Source: Pisolithus tinctorius (Eukaryota; Basidiomycota; Agaricomycetes; Boletales; Pisolithaceae). From it: DNA of 64,000 bases. Shown here one piece after another: positions 13,801 through 25,154 of the stretch. How positions within the stretch are numbered: position 1 is the first letter of the stretch; each line of letters begins with the position of its first letter. The notes beneath the pieces are model-generated. The model ran no database searches. It was not told the DNA's origin and saw only the letters and a list, made by a program, of their open reading frames with translations. The position numbers and the translations under genes were made by a program. The stretch lies in NCBI GenBank assembly GCA_024663395.1, contig JANFAH010000068.1:217190-281189 (forward strand), written 5' to 3'.

Positions 13801-14840
13801 AGACGACCCCAGTTTGTCGATGATGGCGTCGAAAGTTTGTTTACTGCCAACTGCGAAATGTAACCTCGTAGGGCTGACACCTCCGATGTTGAAAAGGAGA
13901 TGTTTCTGTTTCTCAATTGTAACATCTTCGACGTCCGCAGTTTTCCATTGTCGTACGGGCGTCTCGAATGGGACAGTCAGATGAATGATGAGAGGAGAAT
14001 CGCAAACCACACCTTATCTGACTCGCTAGCAAAAAAGATCGACCCATTTCCGATGCCAAGAGTACCTTTCTTTTTCTTCCCCTTACCATCCACCTCGGAG
14101 ACTGCCCATGTCTTGATGTCGTCCGCTTGCGCTTTAACGGAAGTCTGCGCAACAAGATCTGCTGGATCAACGTATACGCTCGCGGGACGGCTGGAAACCT
14201 GCGACCGCTGACAAGCTCGAACGATAAAGCAAAACAACTAAGAGGAACGCACTGAGTCGGCGGACGTTCGAGACGGTGGTTCTTGCTCCTCGCCGGAGTA
14301 CTTTGAAACCATTAGTAGAGAAGGAAAGGCATAAGCCTGAGTAATACCTCTTCTACGTAATTTCCCGGAACGAAACCAGCTCTTCCGCCTTCTTTCTGAC
14401 TCTGTACTAGAATCCAGTCGTCCTCGCGATCGAAAACCAGGAGATGTTCGTCCTCCTTAATACTGAGTTCCCCTGGCGCTGATGCATCGTAGTCATACAA
14501 GGCTTTGACGACGGAAGTGTGGGGTGCCTAAGTGCAGGATCTAATTAAGCCGACGGAACTACCCATAAAGAAGAGCGCGTACCGGTTCAACATAGGCGGC
14601 TGGAACAAGTCCTGAAGGTGCCTCCTCACTCTGCGAGTCACTTCTGGGCCTCACCTTCCACCAGCTGCGTGATGATTAATGACATATGACAAACAATTGG
14701 CAGAGCACTAACTCGTCATCCGTCTTCTCGAGCAGAAAGACGATCTGGTTCTCCTTAATAGCAACCTCATCCTCGGATTGTGGCTCGTAGTCGTACGCAA
14801 CCTTAAGGACTGCTAGATACTCCTCTACGGATTCTGCCAT
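10874..14840 (-). CDS. SLA1: Sla1-type SH3 actin-patch / endocytic adaptor
   Basis: Links cargo, clathrin and the Arp2/3 activator Las17 at endocytic sites. In order it shows two N-terminal SH3 domains (the first beginning VAYDYEPQSEDEV near residue 15, the second ALYDYDASAPGELS), a linker region, and a third SH3 (VVLYDFQGTSVDELSVQ...EWWKC). A Lys/Glu/Arg-rich charged stretch follows, then the SHD1 NPFxD-binding domain (WHDRTGQFRVDAALLG...EKMSLEDIRYVEK), then the SAM-like SHD2 (DWFEFFLSAGCEVDD). A Pro/Ser/Thr-rich tail carries LxxQxTG-like repeats (HPQITGFPG, IITQPTGAPAG, SFVPQPTGWG), as in yeast Sla1, where these are Ark/Prk kinase sites. The start is the ATG at 14838-14840 that opens the first SH3 domain. 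Several short introns interrupt it, and exon borders are only partly resolved. The three-SH3 plus SHD1/SHD2 order is diagnostic. Confidence 0.93.
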
Positions 14841-15092
14841 GGCCTGCGACGTTGTTGTGGAGGAGCAGTCAGGGTGACTGCGGAAGAAGTTGCTGCTGCA
14901 ATAGCTCCGCTATGGCGGTAGGTATCAACTCAAGGTCGGAGAAAGGGTAAATGTGGATGTAACCTTGGGCGGCCGTGACCAGTGTATGTTGCGGGCAGTG
15001 GTTGACACGTGACCTGCATCTCATGGAACTACTCATTCCCGTAGTCATGATCCAAAGTGTCTACAGGCTAAACACGTATATACTTCCATCAT

Positions 15093-16865
15093 TTATTGCT
15101 TGCCCCTAATCCATTCAGAGTCACCCTGGGGTGTTGCGCAGGCTGAACATGCCAAGTGATCCGGTTCATTTGTTCTTTCCAAATGTAAGCAACTGTCGGT
15201 TCATCGTACAACACACATGATTTTGCGGCGCAACTTACAGCGTGCACACCAGACAATTCCAAGGATCGTCCTCTGGCCTCTTTATAGTGGGAGGGGAATT
15301 TGGGCTCTCAGCGTTCAGTGTTCTCTGCTTTTTATGAGACAAGGGTGCGTCATTTAACGACCGTTTCTTCCTATTGCCACGTTCGAAAGACGAATGCGCC
15401 CGGTCGTCGCTCGCAGTGCTGGGGCCAATGGTGTGGGTTTGGCAAGCCCGCCGATCTTCCGACGTATGACGCGGCAGCAGGAAACCATCTGAAAAATCAT
15501 AGTTGGTCGCTTTCAAGGAGTCCAGCTCTTGCTGGTCTGTCGATTCCAACAGGGTCCGACGCCGGTCCTCGTCTGTCTCAGCGGGAATCTCCTCTTCCTC
15601 AAACTCAGAAGCTCTCTTCACTGTGGGCGGAAATATTGAGGCAGCAGGTGCTTTTTGACGAAATAAACACACGTATTTTGCTACAAGCAAACACATACCT
15701 CGAAGAGAATGCACTCGCTTTTCGGCAGCCAAAGCTCGTTCCTCTCGCGCACGTTTACTGAAGTTCGATATTCAGGAGAGAAAGCAGCTAAAACTCGACT
15801 ACGGTACCTTGCGGCTTGCTTTCGGAAACCAGTTCCGACGGCCTTCATCTCGTGGGCAAGGTCATCGTTCAGTACTTTCCCGGTAGACGGGAACGCACTC
15901 GAACTTGTGACTCGAGATCCCGCCTTGCGTTTCCTGGATGTTTGTGCACCTGTGTGGAGAGAAGGACCAGCGACCGCGACCGATCGGTAACCTCGCACTG
16001 GACGGACTCTGGAGTGGGCACCACCGCACTAATGTAGTGTTAAACACGCGGTAGTACAGCAGAGGCAACTCCTCACCATATACTCCGGTAGATTTCCCGC
16101 CTGAATACCTTGCCCGGCAACTTCAGCAGAGTCCGCCAATCTTCTTCCAGCCGACCAATATCCTGCGTTCAAATGAGACTCGGGAGACACTATGTCAATT
16201 ACGGCCCACCGTCCCCGAAATATCCCCGATTCTGGAGGTCCCGGACCTCCTGACGCAGCCGCCGCCAAAGACTCTGGAATGCAGGACCATGATTCATATG
16301 CTATCAATGTATCAGCGAAGAGTTAGAGTTTCATAGGTACTACACTCTGAGTTCCGACGAACCTTGATGTGAGCAAGCTACTTGCGATTAGATATGGTTA
16401 GAAAGCAAAGTTTGTCTAGCGGGCCGGAGGAAGTGATACCTCGTGGCATAGGGTACTCATTAACCAGTGGACCGGTAGGAATGAACCATTCGCCCCTCGA
16501 AGAACAAGTTCTCCCAGAGTCAAAAATCATAAGCACAGACGACGCGTCGACGCCATTGCCACATGCGAACTTACCGATGGTTTCACCGTTATTCCAGTTT
16601 CTCCCGCTGAAGACGTGGTTGAACTCGTACTGTTTTGCAAGAATCAGTCACTGAATTTGAACCTCGAATGTTCCATGCGCGCCTCCTCGAGACTGTTCAC
16701 AGTAAATCCATGTTCCTTCATTATGGGCTTCACCTGCGCCGCGAGTGCTTGCAAGATCTGACGAGCCTGATCCTCCGTCGTCGCATCGCCCACCGGTAGT
16801 ACGGAAACGAAGTTGACGTAGGGATTAGGATTTGCTGTCTTTTCGTTGATCCGTATGTGTGCCAT
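15093..16865 (-). CDS. WSS1: Wss1-type WLM-domain DNA-protein crosslink metalloprotease
   Basis: A SPRTN-related protease that degrades proteins covalently trapped on DNA, acting with SUMO and Cdc48. The WLM domain starts near residue 10. The zinc-protease core LCHELAHIKHMNHGPAFQ has the two catalytic His and Glu of HExxH plus the third ligand, and is built from three exons. The linker is Lys/Arg-rich and acidic. The C-terminus carries a RanBP2-type zinc finger (WNCLVC ... CSAC), completed across an intron and ending QGDSEWIRGKQ before the TAA at 15093-15095. The reading frame between SLEE and YEFNHVFSGRNW is continuous only if a 53-nt intron with GC-AG ends (16630-16682) is removed. The ATG of MAHIRINEK (16865) is chosen as start; an ATG six codons upstream is possible. 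Confidence 0.92.
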
Positions 16866-17055
16866 GTCTTCAATGCCTTGCAATAATGACTAGTATAGTG
16901 GCTAGTGATAGTGAAGTACAGCCAACGGTACCGCCACGGGAAACTGAATTGGGTGGGTATCGAACACCTGGACAGGTACTACTACTAAGTACCTACCTAC
17001 AACACATTGACGCTAAAATACATTGACAAAGGTCATGATAACAAAGAAGTGTATC

Positions 17056-18180
17056 CTAGAGAATAGCCATGCCATTTATTGATACTCCACTAGCCATTCC
17101 GTTGCGACCAAGTGCGTTCGCCAGGTGATTGCGACAATTTCGTAGTCGTTCTCGTCTAGCAACAAACCACAAGCTCTCCGACGTTGGAACTGCCAGAGGA
17201 ATCCCAATGATACCTCTTGTCTGGGCAGCTTGGACGGCTTTCACCAGAGCATCAACCTCTGCTTCAGAGTCAATATCATCGTAATTCTCTGCGCCATCAT
17301 CGCCCTCCAACCGGTAAGATGCAGTTGAAACCGCAGGTTTCTTCATTGTTTTCTTTGTGCCTGCGCTCTTAGGATCCAAACCAGATGCAATAGCAGCCTC
17401 CATAGCCATCCTCTTCTTCTCAGCCTTTTCCTTTTCTCTCTTCTCCTTTTTCTCCGCCTTTGTTTCCTTCTTTACGGGCTCCACCCAATTAGGATTGTTA
17501 GCGCGATTCCATTCGAGGTGAAGTTCGTCGTACGGTTTTGATCGTCCCTGAACGGCGCGTTTCGCACCCATGGAGTGCGCTTTGCACGTAAGCGAACGGG
17601 AGCAAGGAAGACCTTTATCATTTATGACACCACATTGCTTGTCGTAATCGACAGGTCCCTTCGTCCTTCCCTTCGTCACCTTTGCCTTCTTCTTGCTGGG
17701 TTCAGAGGGATCGTCAACCTCGTCACCGTCAGCTGCACGCTTCTTGCCCTTCTTTAATTCCACTGCCACCCATAATGGTCGTGTGAAACGTCTGCTGGTA
17801 AAAAACAACCGTACCTTCGCCATCTGCGCTTTTACTCTTTACCCACTTCTTCCCCGATTTAATGTCGCTGCAGTTGACTTGTTGAGGGGCTGTTCAGACT
17901 GAGAACTATAAAGACCCACGGCACACTCACCAGTATGATCAGATATAGCACTGCGTAACACCGGCTTTTCACATTCACTACACCGAACCACCCCAATGTC
18001 TAGTCTGAGTGGTTCAGCACCGAAGATTTTCATGTCACGCGCAGAAAGCCATGACGTTGGTGGAGATGGCAGTTCTGCGATCTGCGTATCCGAGAGGGGT
18101 GTGGATGGCCTTGGGGGCGAAAGTGACTCCCAAGAGAACGGCGACGGTGAACTGCTAGCCCGCTTGAGCCTCAATGCCAT
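17056..18180 (-). CDS. SGF73: SAGA complex subunit Sgf73 / ataxin-7-like SCA7 protein
   Basis: Anchors the deubiquitinase module (Ubp8-Sgf11-Sus1) to SAGA for removal of ubiquitin from histone H2B. Three exons join cleanly. The N-terminal exon has a zinc-finger-like CSECEKPVLRSAISDH block. A small middle exon follows. The third exon holds the SCA7 domain with QCGVINDKGLPCSRSLTCKAHSMGAKR and DELHLEWNRANNPNW, the conserved zinc-binding Cys/His signature of the family. A Lys/Glu-rich helix and an acidic stretch follow, then a C-terminal block with FVARRERLRNCRNHLANAL as in ataxin-7 relatives. The start is the ATG at 18178-18180 (MALRLKRASS). An upstream in-frame stretch lacks an ATG, so a further 5' exon cannot be excluded. 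It sits upstream of WSS1 on the same strand, 190 bp apart. Confidence 0.92.
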
Positions 18181-18481
18181 AGCTACGGTAGGAGTATCAG
18201 AGACCCCCGCTGGTGCCAGACTTTTTTGTCGGAGTTTCAAACAGACTTGCTTGCTAGTTGATCTGGACTTCGAGAACTACATTAATGTACTATGTAGAGC
18301 TAGTGCTTCAGATCATTCAAGAGTGTACTGGATGTTGTGCTCGACTCGTACAGAGTCTTACTTGTGACTCATTCGGTGGACCATGGTCGTAGTCACATCT
18401 AACATAAATGGTCGCTGTTCTTACAGGGCGTATTTGACGTACTATTCAGCTATCTGTATGTTAACCATCCGTAAATCTGCT

Positions 18482-20568
18482 TCAAACTGAAGGGTCGGAT
18501 GGCACGACCGTAACATTGGAGACGCCTTCCGTGATGTCGTCGATGCGATCGTCAACTAGCTTTGTGATCTGGTGGATGTAATCAGATACCCTAAGCGCTT
18601 GCATGTCCAAGAAAGTTCACTTTTCCTATCGCAATTGTTCGCCCTGGGTATAGAATTTTCAACATCACGTCGTTCACGATCACCAATGTAGACATACCTT
18701 CATCCCGCAAGGTAAACCGTCCTAGTTGAGGATGATCAACAAATCTTTCCACACACACGGGGAGCGCAGTCTCGATAAGCGCAACGATTTTTTGTCCTTA
18801 ACATATGTTACTGAGGAAGTAAGGAAAAGCTCATAAGCTTGCCTTTCTTCGCAAACTGGGGTGGTTTCCTCGATTTGCGCCCAGTTGCTTTGTCAAAGTA
18901 ATGGAGAAGGGCCTAGTTAAAAAAATATCAATGCGATATGAATTGCTATTTTCACACAGATAGGACGCACGGAGAGTGTGACCTCTTCTCCTAGCGTATG
19001 GACGTGCATAACGGCAGAGTATCCGGCGCAGATGATATTTTTGTGTTCTAAAATGGCTAGTTGGGCTTCGAACTGCCGCACAGCATGCACAGGATTCTTC
19101 GGGCTGGTCAGTACAAAACCTGGGCTAATGTCTTCGTCTTCCACGCCACGCAAACGGACCCGAACATTATCTCCACATATTGCAGAAGGGATCTCCGCCT
19201 CAAGTTCGTTGTAGATGGCAGAGACCTCGACGGAGTCCTTGTTGGGCATGAGTAGGAGGTTATCCCCTTTACGCATATGTCCAGACTCGATCTTGCCAAC
19301 TACAATTGTACCCATATCCTTGTACTTTTCCGATACCGGCATCATGAGGGGTCCGTTCATTTTGCGGTCGACCATCGGCATATGGTCCAAGTGTTCCAAA
19401 AGAGAAGGGCCACTGGATGTGCATGAGGAACTTCGAGATCTACGGGAATGTGCAAAACTGACCTCCACCAGGGGCACGTAGACTTTGGGACGCGATCCTT
19501 CAGGTTTAAGCCAGTGAAGGCAGAAACAGGTATGAATGTAACGTCTGTCTTTAGGTTAAAGCCAGCGGCCCTGATGAACGGGGAAATCTTTTCCTTGATT
19601 TCGTTGAAACGTGCTTGATCCCACTCTACGGTCGGATCGTCCATTTTGTTGATGACTGCGATAATCTTGGATACCCCAACCGTCTTGACCAGCATAACGT
19701 GCTCCCGTGTTTGGCCGCCTTTCTCAAATCCTGTCTCAAATTCGCCCCTGCGTGCCGAAATGACAAGGAGTGCGACGTCTGCTTGAGCAGCACCAGATAT
19801 CATGGATGGAACATAAGTTTTGTGACCGGGAGCGTCAAGGACGGTGTAGCGGCGGCTGCTAGTTTCGAAGTAAGCGCGACCAACCTCGACGGTCTTACCC
19901 TTGCTGCGCTCCTGTGGGGTGGAGTCAAGGGCCCAACTGAGGTACCAAGTTTCTCTTCCAGCATCCTTGGCTTCGCGTTCATACTTTTCCATGGTCCGTT
20001 TATCCACGACACCAGTGATATAAAGGAGGTTTCCTCCTAGGGTACTCTTTCCCGCATCCACGTGTCCCACAAAGACTATATTGAGATGTTCCTTGACTGA
20101 ACAAAATTTCCTGTCATGGCGTCTCGAAAAACGCAGCAGGTTTAACTCACTGTCACCATACAGATCCTTGAGTATCTCCTGGTCGGCTACAGCTTGGACT
20201 TCGCGAGCGATGGAAGTGGTATCGGTTTTCGATTTTGCGGTTGTGAAGACTTTGTTTGAAGGTGGAGGAGCGGGGGATGAATTTCCTGAGGCCGAGACCG
20301 AGTGTGCAGGGGCGGCAACAGCTGCAGCGGTGGTCGGGGGAATAGAAACGGAAGAAGCGGGAGCTGGGGGATGAGCCGGAGCACTGGCGGGGGGCTTCGG
20401 TGCACCGATATTGAGAGTGATTGTTGGTGGTGGAGCGGGTGCCTCTGTTTGAGGGGGACGCTCGATTGGAGCAGGGGGTTGAGGAGAATTCTGGCCTACA
20501 TTCTGTTGAGTAATGCTGAATGGGCGACCTGGCACGAATTCAAAAGCTCCTGCGTTTAGCTTGCTCAT
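18482..20568 (-). CDS. SUP35: Translation termination factor eRF3 (Sup35)
   Basis: GTPase that, with eRF1, terminates translation at stop codons. The N-terminus SKLNAGAFEFVPG matches the PAM2 consensus for binding poly(A)-binding protein. Instead of a Gln/Asn-rich prion domain, the next 90 residues are Pro/Ala-rich. The GTPase domain has GHVDAGKST (P-loop), DAPGHK (G3) and NKMD (G4). Domains 2 and 3 follow, with GTIVVGKIESGHMRKGD and GFVLTSPKNPVHAVRQF. The C-terminus is assembled from small exons: ALLHYFDKATGRKSRKPPQF, KKGQKIVALIETALPVCVER, FTLRDEG, RTIAIGK, then ITKLVDDRIDD to the TGA at 18482-18484. The intron at 18797-18842 starts with GCAAGC (GC-AG type). The intron at 20097-20150 is in phase and stop-free. 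The start is ATG at 20566-20568. Divergent from RTP1. Confidence 0.96.
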
Positions 20569-20706
20569 CGTCGGTGATCACACTTATCAGACGAAGGGAT
20601 GAAGGAACAGATCGCTAAGTTAGTGAATAAATTTGCTGATAAGTCACAGGAAGGATCGGATCTCGTGACCAAGCATGTACTACCAAATACAAGCCTGACC
20701 ATCACC
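20569..20706. promoter_or_regulatory. Compact bidirectional SUP35/RTP1 promoter region
   Basis: The SUP35 ATG at 20568 (-) and the first in-frame RTP1 ATG at 20599 (+) are 30 bp apart. If RTP1 instead starts at the internal ATG 20707, the gap is 138 bp, which is more realistic for two promoters and leaders. No TATA-like element is obvious. Confidence 0.45.
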
Positions 20707-23700
20707 ATGTCCACCAGACAACGTCAAGTCTCTGACATACTTCGGGCTGCCTCCCATCTCCTGGACTCAGAGGCTGGTCAAGACCGCAATCTCAAAAGTG
20801 TTCTGAATACCAGGCTAGACAACTTTTACGCCTCGCTAAGCAAAGACAGACCGTTCTCGGTGGGAGACACCGTCGAAGATCTTCGCCTCGAAACTGCGCA
20901 ATGCGCCCTCGAAACTGTAGAACAAGTCAACCGCTTACTGGACGCAAACGTTTCTACTTCCGCGGCCGCAGCTCCCGGAGCCCATGGTATGCAAGACGAT
21001 GATGCACCTGTCATCGGTTCTCGCGACCTTACGCAGCTGAGAACATTACTATCCATAGTTTTTCGCTGGAGTATCGACCCACTTCTCGCTCGAGTATCGC
21101 ATGCTTGGCCCAGTAATCACTCTCGACAGGTTGGAACCAGGATTGTCGAACTCGGGACTCCCGAAGACTACCACTCGCTGTCCTCGTTATTATTGCGTTT
21201 GGCTGCAATCCTTCTGCCTTGTGGGCCGCGCGGTCGCCTCCCGCGTACACCAATCACTACCGCGATATTGGATCGGCACTTTGTAGACTTTACGAGGGCA
21301 TCAATTACCTTAGGATGGCTCCCAAAATCGCTTTCGTCTACAGACACTCCTGCTATAGATGATTTACGGCCAGTTGTGCTGCGTCTGCTCGAGTCGTGCG
21401 TGAGATATGTGATCAGAGGCTACAGCATTGTTCCTGATCAAATTGTTAAAGTGTTTCTTTATCCCAGGTAATTGCTGATCTCGGTGCAATACTATCCGGA
21501 GAACCACCGCCCGCTCACGTCCGCAGAATATGCTCGAATCTACTGAGCAAAAGTCTATTGCGTGAGCGAGGCGTGAACGCCCTTCTTACGGTGGTCTTCG
21601 GAGAAGGGGATGCACCCGAAGAACCTTCCTTGGAGAAATATGAACATGTTGGTCGAATTCTAAAGTCCATACCGGCAGGCATGGCACCAGAGGTTAGATT
21701 CGATTCCCCCTTCTCTTTATATCTTAACACCGTTTCACAGGCATACTTCGCGACTGTTATCCCTGGAATTCTACGGATTCTATCGGAGGACGTTCCTGCA
21801 ACGTATAAGCGAGCTGCTTCGTTTTCCATCGCCCGAATGTTGGATCCCGAATTCCCTCATAAAAAATATGTTACTGCGCAGATGCTGCCAATTCTTCATC
21901 GTCCACTGAGACCCTCCATCCCCCAAGGAACGGCAGCATTACAATCCCCGCGTAGTACAGCAACCTCGGATGGAAGCTTAAGACCGAGTCAAGCCCTGTT
22001 AACCATACGTACTCTCCTCCTTAATTCAGATCCTTCCCCTGTCTTCATAGCGTTGATCTTGTCCCCAATATCACCCTACCTCTATGCCCTTCTGTATTAC
22101 CTCGACAAGACCAGGACATCGGATCCGGTAGTCAGGGACTTGGTCAAGGTATTACTGACCACCTGGGGAAGAGTAGTGGAGTGTCAGGAGGGTATTGAAC
22201 AGTTATGGTTGGTTTTGCATGGCCAACGCGTAAGTTGGTGGACTGATGACACCGGTGAGGTGGTGTGCACAGTAACAGAGCCAGTGTCTTCCCTCTCCAC
22301 TTTTCGGCGGAAGCTGACGTGACTACATAGATCTCAAATGGAAAAACTTGCTTTGCTAAGCCCAGAACGTTTGCGAGGAAAGGAGTACGATGAATATGAC
22401 GATGCCTTCGATCTTTATCCCAATCCCACACATTTTGTACGGTACATCAAGTCTCTCAATCGTTCAGATATAAGTTGCGAACTCTTTGTCCGGCTATTGG
22501 AGGAGTACCGATCTGCAAAGTCTGATAGAGAAAGCAACCCTATGAGGTAGGTAGTAAAATGGAGCTACCCACCTTGCCTGACCACGTCCACGTGCATCAG
22601 GGTGCTATTGTACCTCCAAATAATCATGCAGATGCAGGAACAATTAGCAGGAGATTCGTCCCCTCAGAGCATCCTCAAGAAACCGGAATATGTTTTACAA
22701 TTTGTCAAACATGCACTGGAGCCTTCTTCCACGAAATTGCAGTCTAATTCCGGACAAAGTCTAGGACTTGCGGATCTGAGAATTATTCCAGAAGACGAAC
22801 CTAGTATCCCTGGAGATAGCGACAGCGACGACGAAGGACCTGAGGGAATAGATAGTAATCCGGATGAAGACATGCCAGAAATCGCGATTAACTTGCTGCT
22901 TGCCACTCTCGAAGGTGCGTGAACGTAACGTCCAGGATCGTCCCTCAGAGGTTTGAAGAAACTGAGGTGTATTTTCAGCAAACCCAAATTTATCAGCACG
23001 CGATACTCCAATCCTCGGTGATGTATTCGCATTGCTGGACCCATATGCCAGCAGTTCATCTCCATTAATAAGAGGTGCAGTGCGGGAGGCCAGGATGGTG
23101 ATGACAGCCAGATTGGCATCTACGTCCGCGGCGTGGAATCAGCCACAAGCGAAAGGGGAGAGCTCGCAAGAGGTTTATCAGAAAGCCCTCAAGTTACTGC
23201 AAGATCCTATCTTACCCGTCCGTGCTCATGGGCTACTCCTTCTACGGCAGCTGGTGGCACAATACGGTCGCTCTTCATCTGACGTCGCCTCCGCAGGAGA
23301 GGCTCTGGCGCCTGCTATTTTGTCTATATTCATGCAAGCCGTGCAAGAAGATGATTCATATATCTTTCTCAATGCTGTGCAGGGTCTTGTCGGAATGGTT
23401 GACACTTTTGGGAAGGGAGTTCTCAACAGTCTGCTTGAGACTTACACACATAACTTGACTTCAGTTCATGGCGGCTATTTAACGAAACAAGAAGTAGACA
23501 CAAGGGTTCGCGTTGGCGAGGCACTGGGGCAAGTCATCAGGCGATGTGGAGACACACTGGGCATGCACGGTGCGTGCTGAGCCATTTCTTGTTATATCAT
23601 CAGTGTGACCACTCCTCCATGGACAGTTGACGTAATCATGCCACGGTTGATCTCAGTCTTCCGTGCTCGCCAAGCTCCGGTTGTGCTTCGTGCTTCTGCC

Positions 23701-24165
23701 GTCGCGTTGCTTACTCAGTGTGTCAAGACAAGTTTCGCGGCAGTAGCTGGGTACACCAGTCAGTTATCAGCTGCTATGATTGATCTTCTTCAAGTTGAGA
23801 TGGTGGTCCCGTCGGGAGTCCCTTCTGCTAACGACAACGTCGAACGCACTAAGGAATCAAAAGAAGCTAACGAAACTCTGAGACCTGACGCCGAAATCGA
23901 CTCCACGCCTACTGCCGTTGATCCCAAGCTCCCATCGCTCCGACGATCTGCATTGCACTTCTTAACTTTACTCATGCGGACTGTCACACAAGCGGTGTAT
24001 GAAGAGTCGCTGGCCGAATTACCTTCAATATCTTTTCTTAGGAGGGCAAAAGCCACCCTCGGCTATGTCTCTTCCACAGACGAAGACGGTATCACCCGTG
24101 CGATGGCGAGGGAGGCGGACGAAAGCATCAACCAATTAATGAAAACAATGTTAGGCATCGAGTAA
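20599..24165 (+). CDS. RTP1: Rtp1/TANGO6-type HEAT-repeat RNA polymerase II import/assembly factor
   Basis: Rtp1 helps import and assembly of RNA polymerase II; the animal relative TANGO6 affects Golgi organisation. The protein is all-helical and HEAT-like. The key family blocks are in the C-terminal third: ALKLLQDPILPVRAHGLLLL then RQLV, the Rtp1 C-terminal domain 1 signature, and, after an acidic/serine insert, SLRRSALHFLTLLMRTVTQA with RRAKATLGYVSSTDEDG and the final INQLMKTMLGIE, matching domain 2. Open blocks at 20599-21470, 21558-22320, 22338-22550, 22602-22920, 23032-23575 and 23605-24165 are joined by short introns. The longest start is ATG 20599, but ATG 20707 (MSTRQRQVSD) is a plausible alternative because 20599 leaves only 30 bp to the SUP35 start. 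Confidence 0.82.
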
Positions 24166-24409
24166 TTTACAATTCTTGAAATGGTATGAGGCATTGACAA
24201 ACGACCATAGTCATGTGCTCCCCGTATCTGTCTCAGGCATAGAGAGCTTAATACACCTGAGTCATTAGAAGGAAACATTTCTTTTGGTTCGGTAGGGCCC
24301 TTTTTAAGGACAAGCAGCAGACCGCAGAAAGTGGGTACGGCCGAAGCCTGCAAACCACGGTGAGCTCGCGAACCTGTTTAACTGGATCACTGCACTTGCA
24401 CAAAAACAT

Positions 24410-25009
24410 CTACGGCGCATAGGCACATAACGCTCTGTGAATTTCATCCACTGCCTGCCGTAGTCGCTTCCATTTCATGCTTCCGACGGCTTGGTATGGT
24501 GAATAGTCAGCTGTAGACTCGGAAACGCCATCCAATTTCAGAAATGGATTCGAGACTGCTTCGTAGAATGCCATATGCAGGGCTTTAAAGATCTGTTGGC
24601 AAACGATCAAGATCATCCTACCAGTATCCACGATATTCAGATGCCACCGACCATAACAACATCAGCATCTCGCACAACAGAATCTGTGAGTGCAAGGGCG
24701 ATGACAATTTTCACTTTCAATGGGGTGATATAACCGTAAGCCGCAACGTCGTCCATAACATAGAGAAGCCCTAGATAGCATTCTGTCGGTTTCGTCTTTC
24801 CGCTGGCTAGAGGTGTCGTTCAACACAACCGCGAACACTCATGTGCGATAAAAGAGTGGATGCTAACTGCGCTCCTCAATGACATCCAAGCTCGTATGCG
24901 CAACATAATGGTACTTCAATTCGTCTCCTTTTTGGAACGTACGGATGAGTATTGGATGGTTTTGGGGTGAAATCAAAGCGACAGCATTTAGGCGGGGGGG
25001 TTGAGGCAT
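24410..25009 (-). CDS. TCA17: TRAPPC2L/Tca17-type TRAPP-associated longin protein
   Basis: Small sedlin-like longin-fold protein that helps assemble TRAPPII, the Rab exchange factor of late Golgi traffic. The N-terminal exon reads PRLNAVALISPQNHPILIR, then ELKYHYVAHTSLDVIEER, very close to the TRAPPC2L pattern. After a 61-nt intron it continues TECYLGLLYVMDDVAAYGYI with KVKIVIAL, and after another intron IFKALHMAFYEAVSNPF, the typical terminal helix. The start ATG is at 25007-25009 (MPQPPRLN) and the stop is at 24410. A Ser/Tyr-containing insert precedes the final helix KWKRLRQAVDEIHRAL. The donor of the second intron (GTTATG) is weak, so that boundary is tentative. Length is about 150-160 residues, normal for the family. 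Confidence 0.85.
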
Positions 25010-25154
25010 GGAGAGGGATGAGGTGAAGCCGGAATGGGAAGTCGTGATTAGTAAGGCAATTTGTTCAGAGCGTATTCTAACGTTCCGTCCAATGTAAGAA
25101 CAACCGCGGTCAGTGTTACTCTGCAATTCTTATTTACACAACGACCAACAACTA

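Noticed and set aside
16441..16500. Suspected frameshift in the WSS1 protease core
   Set aside because: Reading the correct frame gives VLRGANGSFLPVHWLMSTLC continuous with HELAHIKHMNHG, so no shift is needed.
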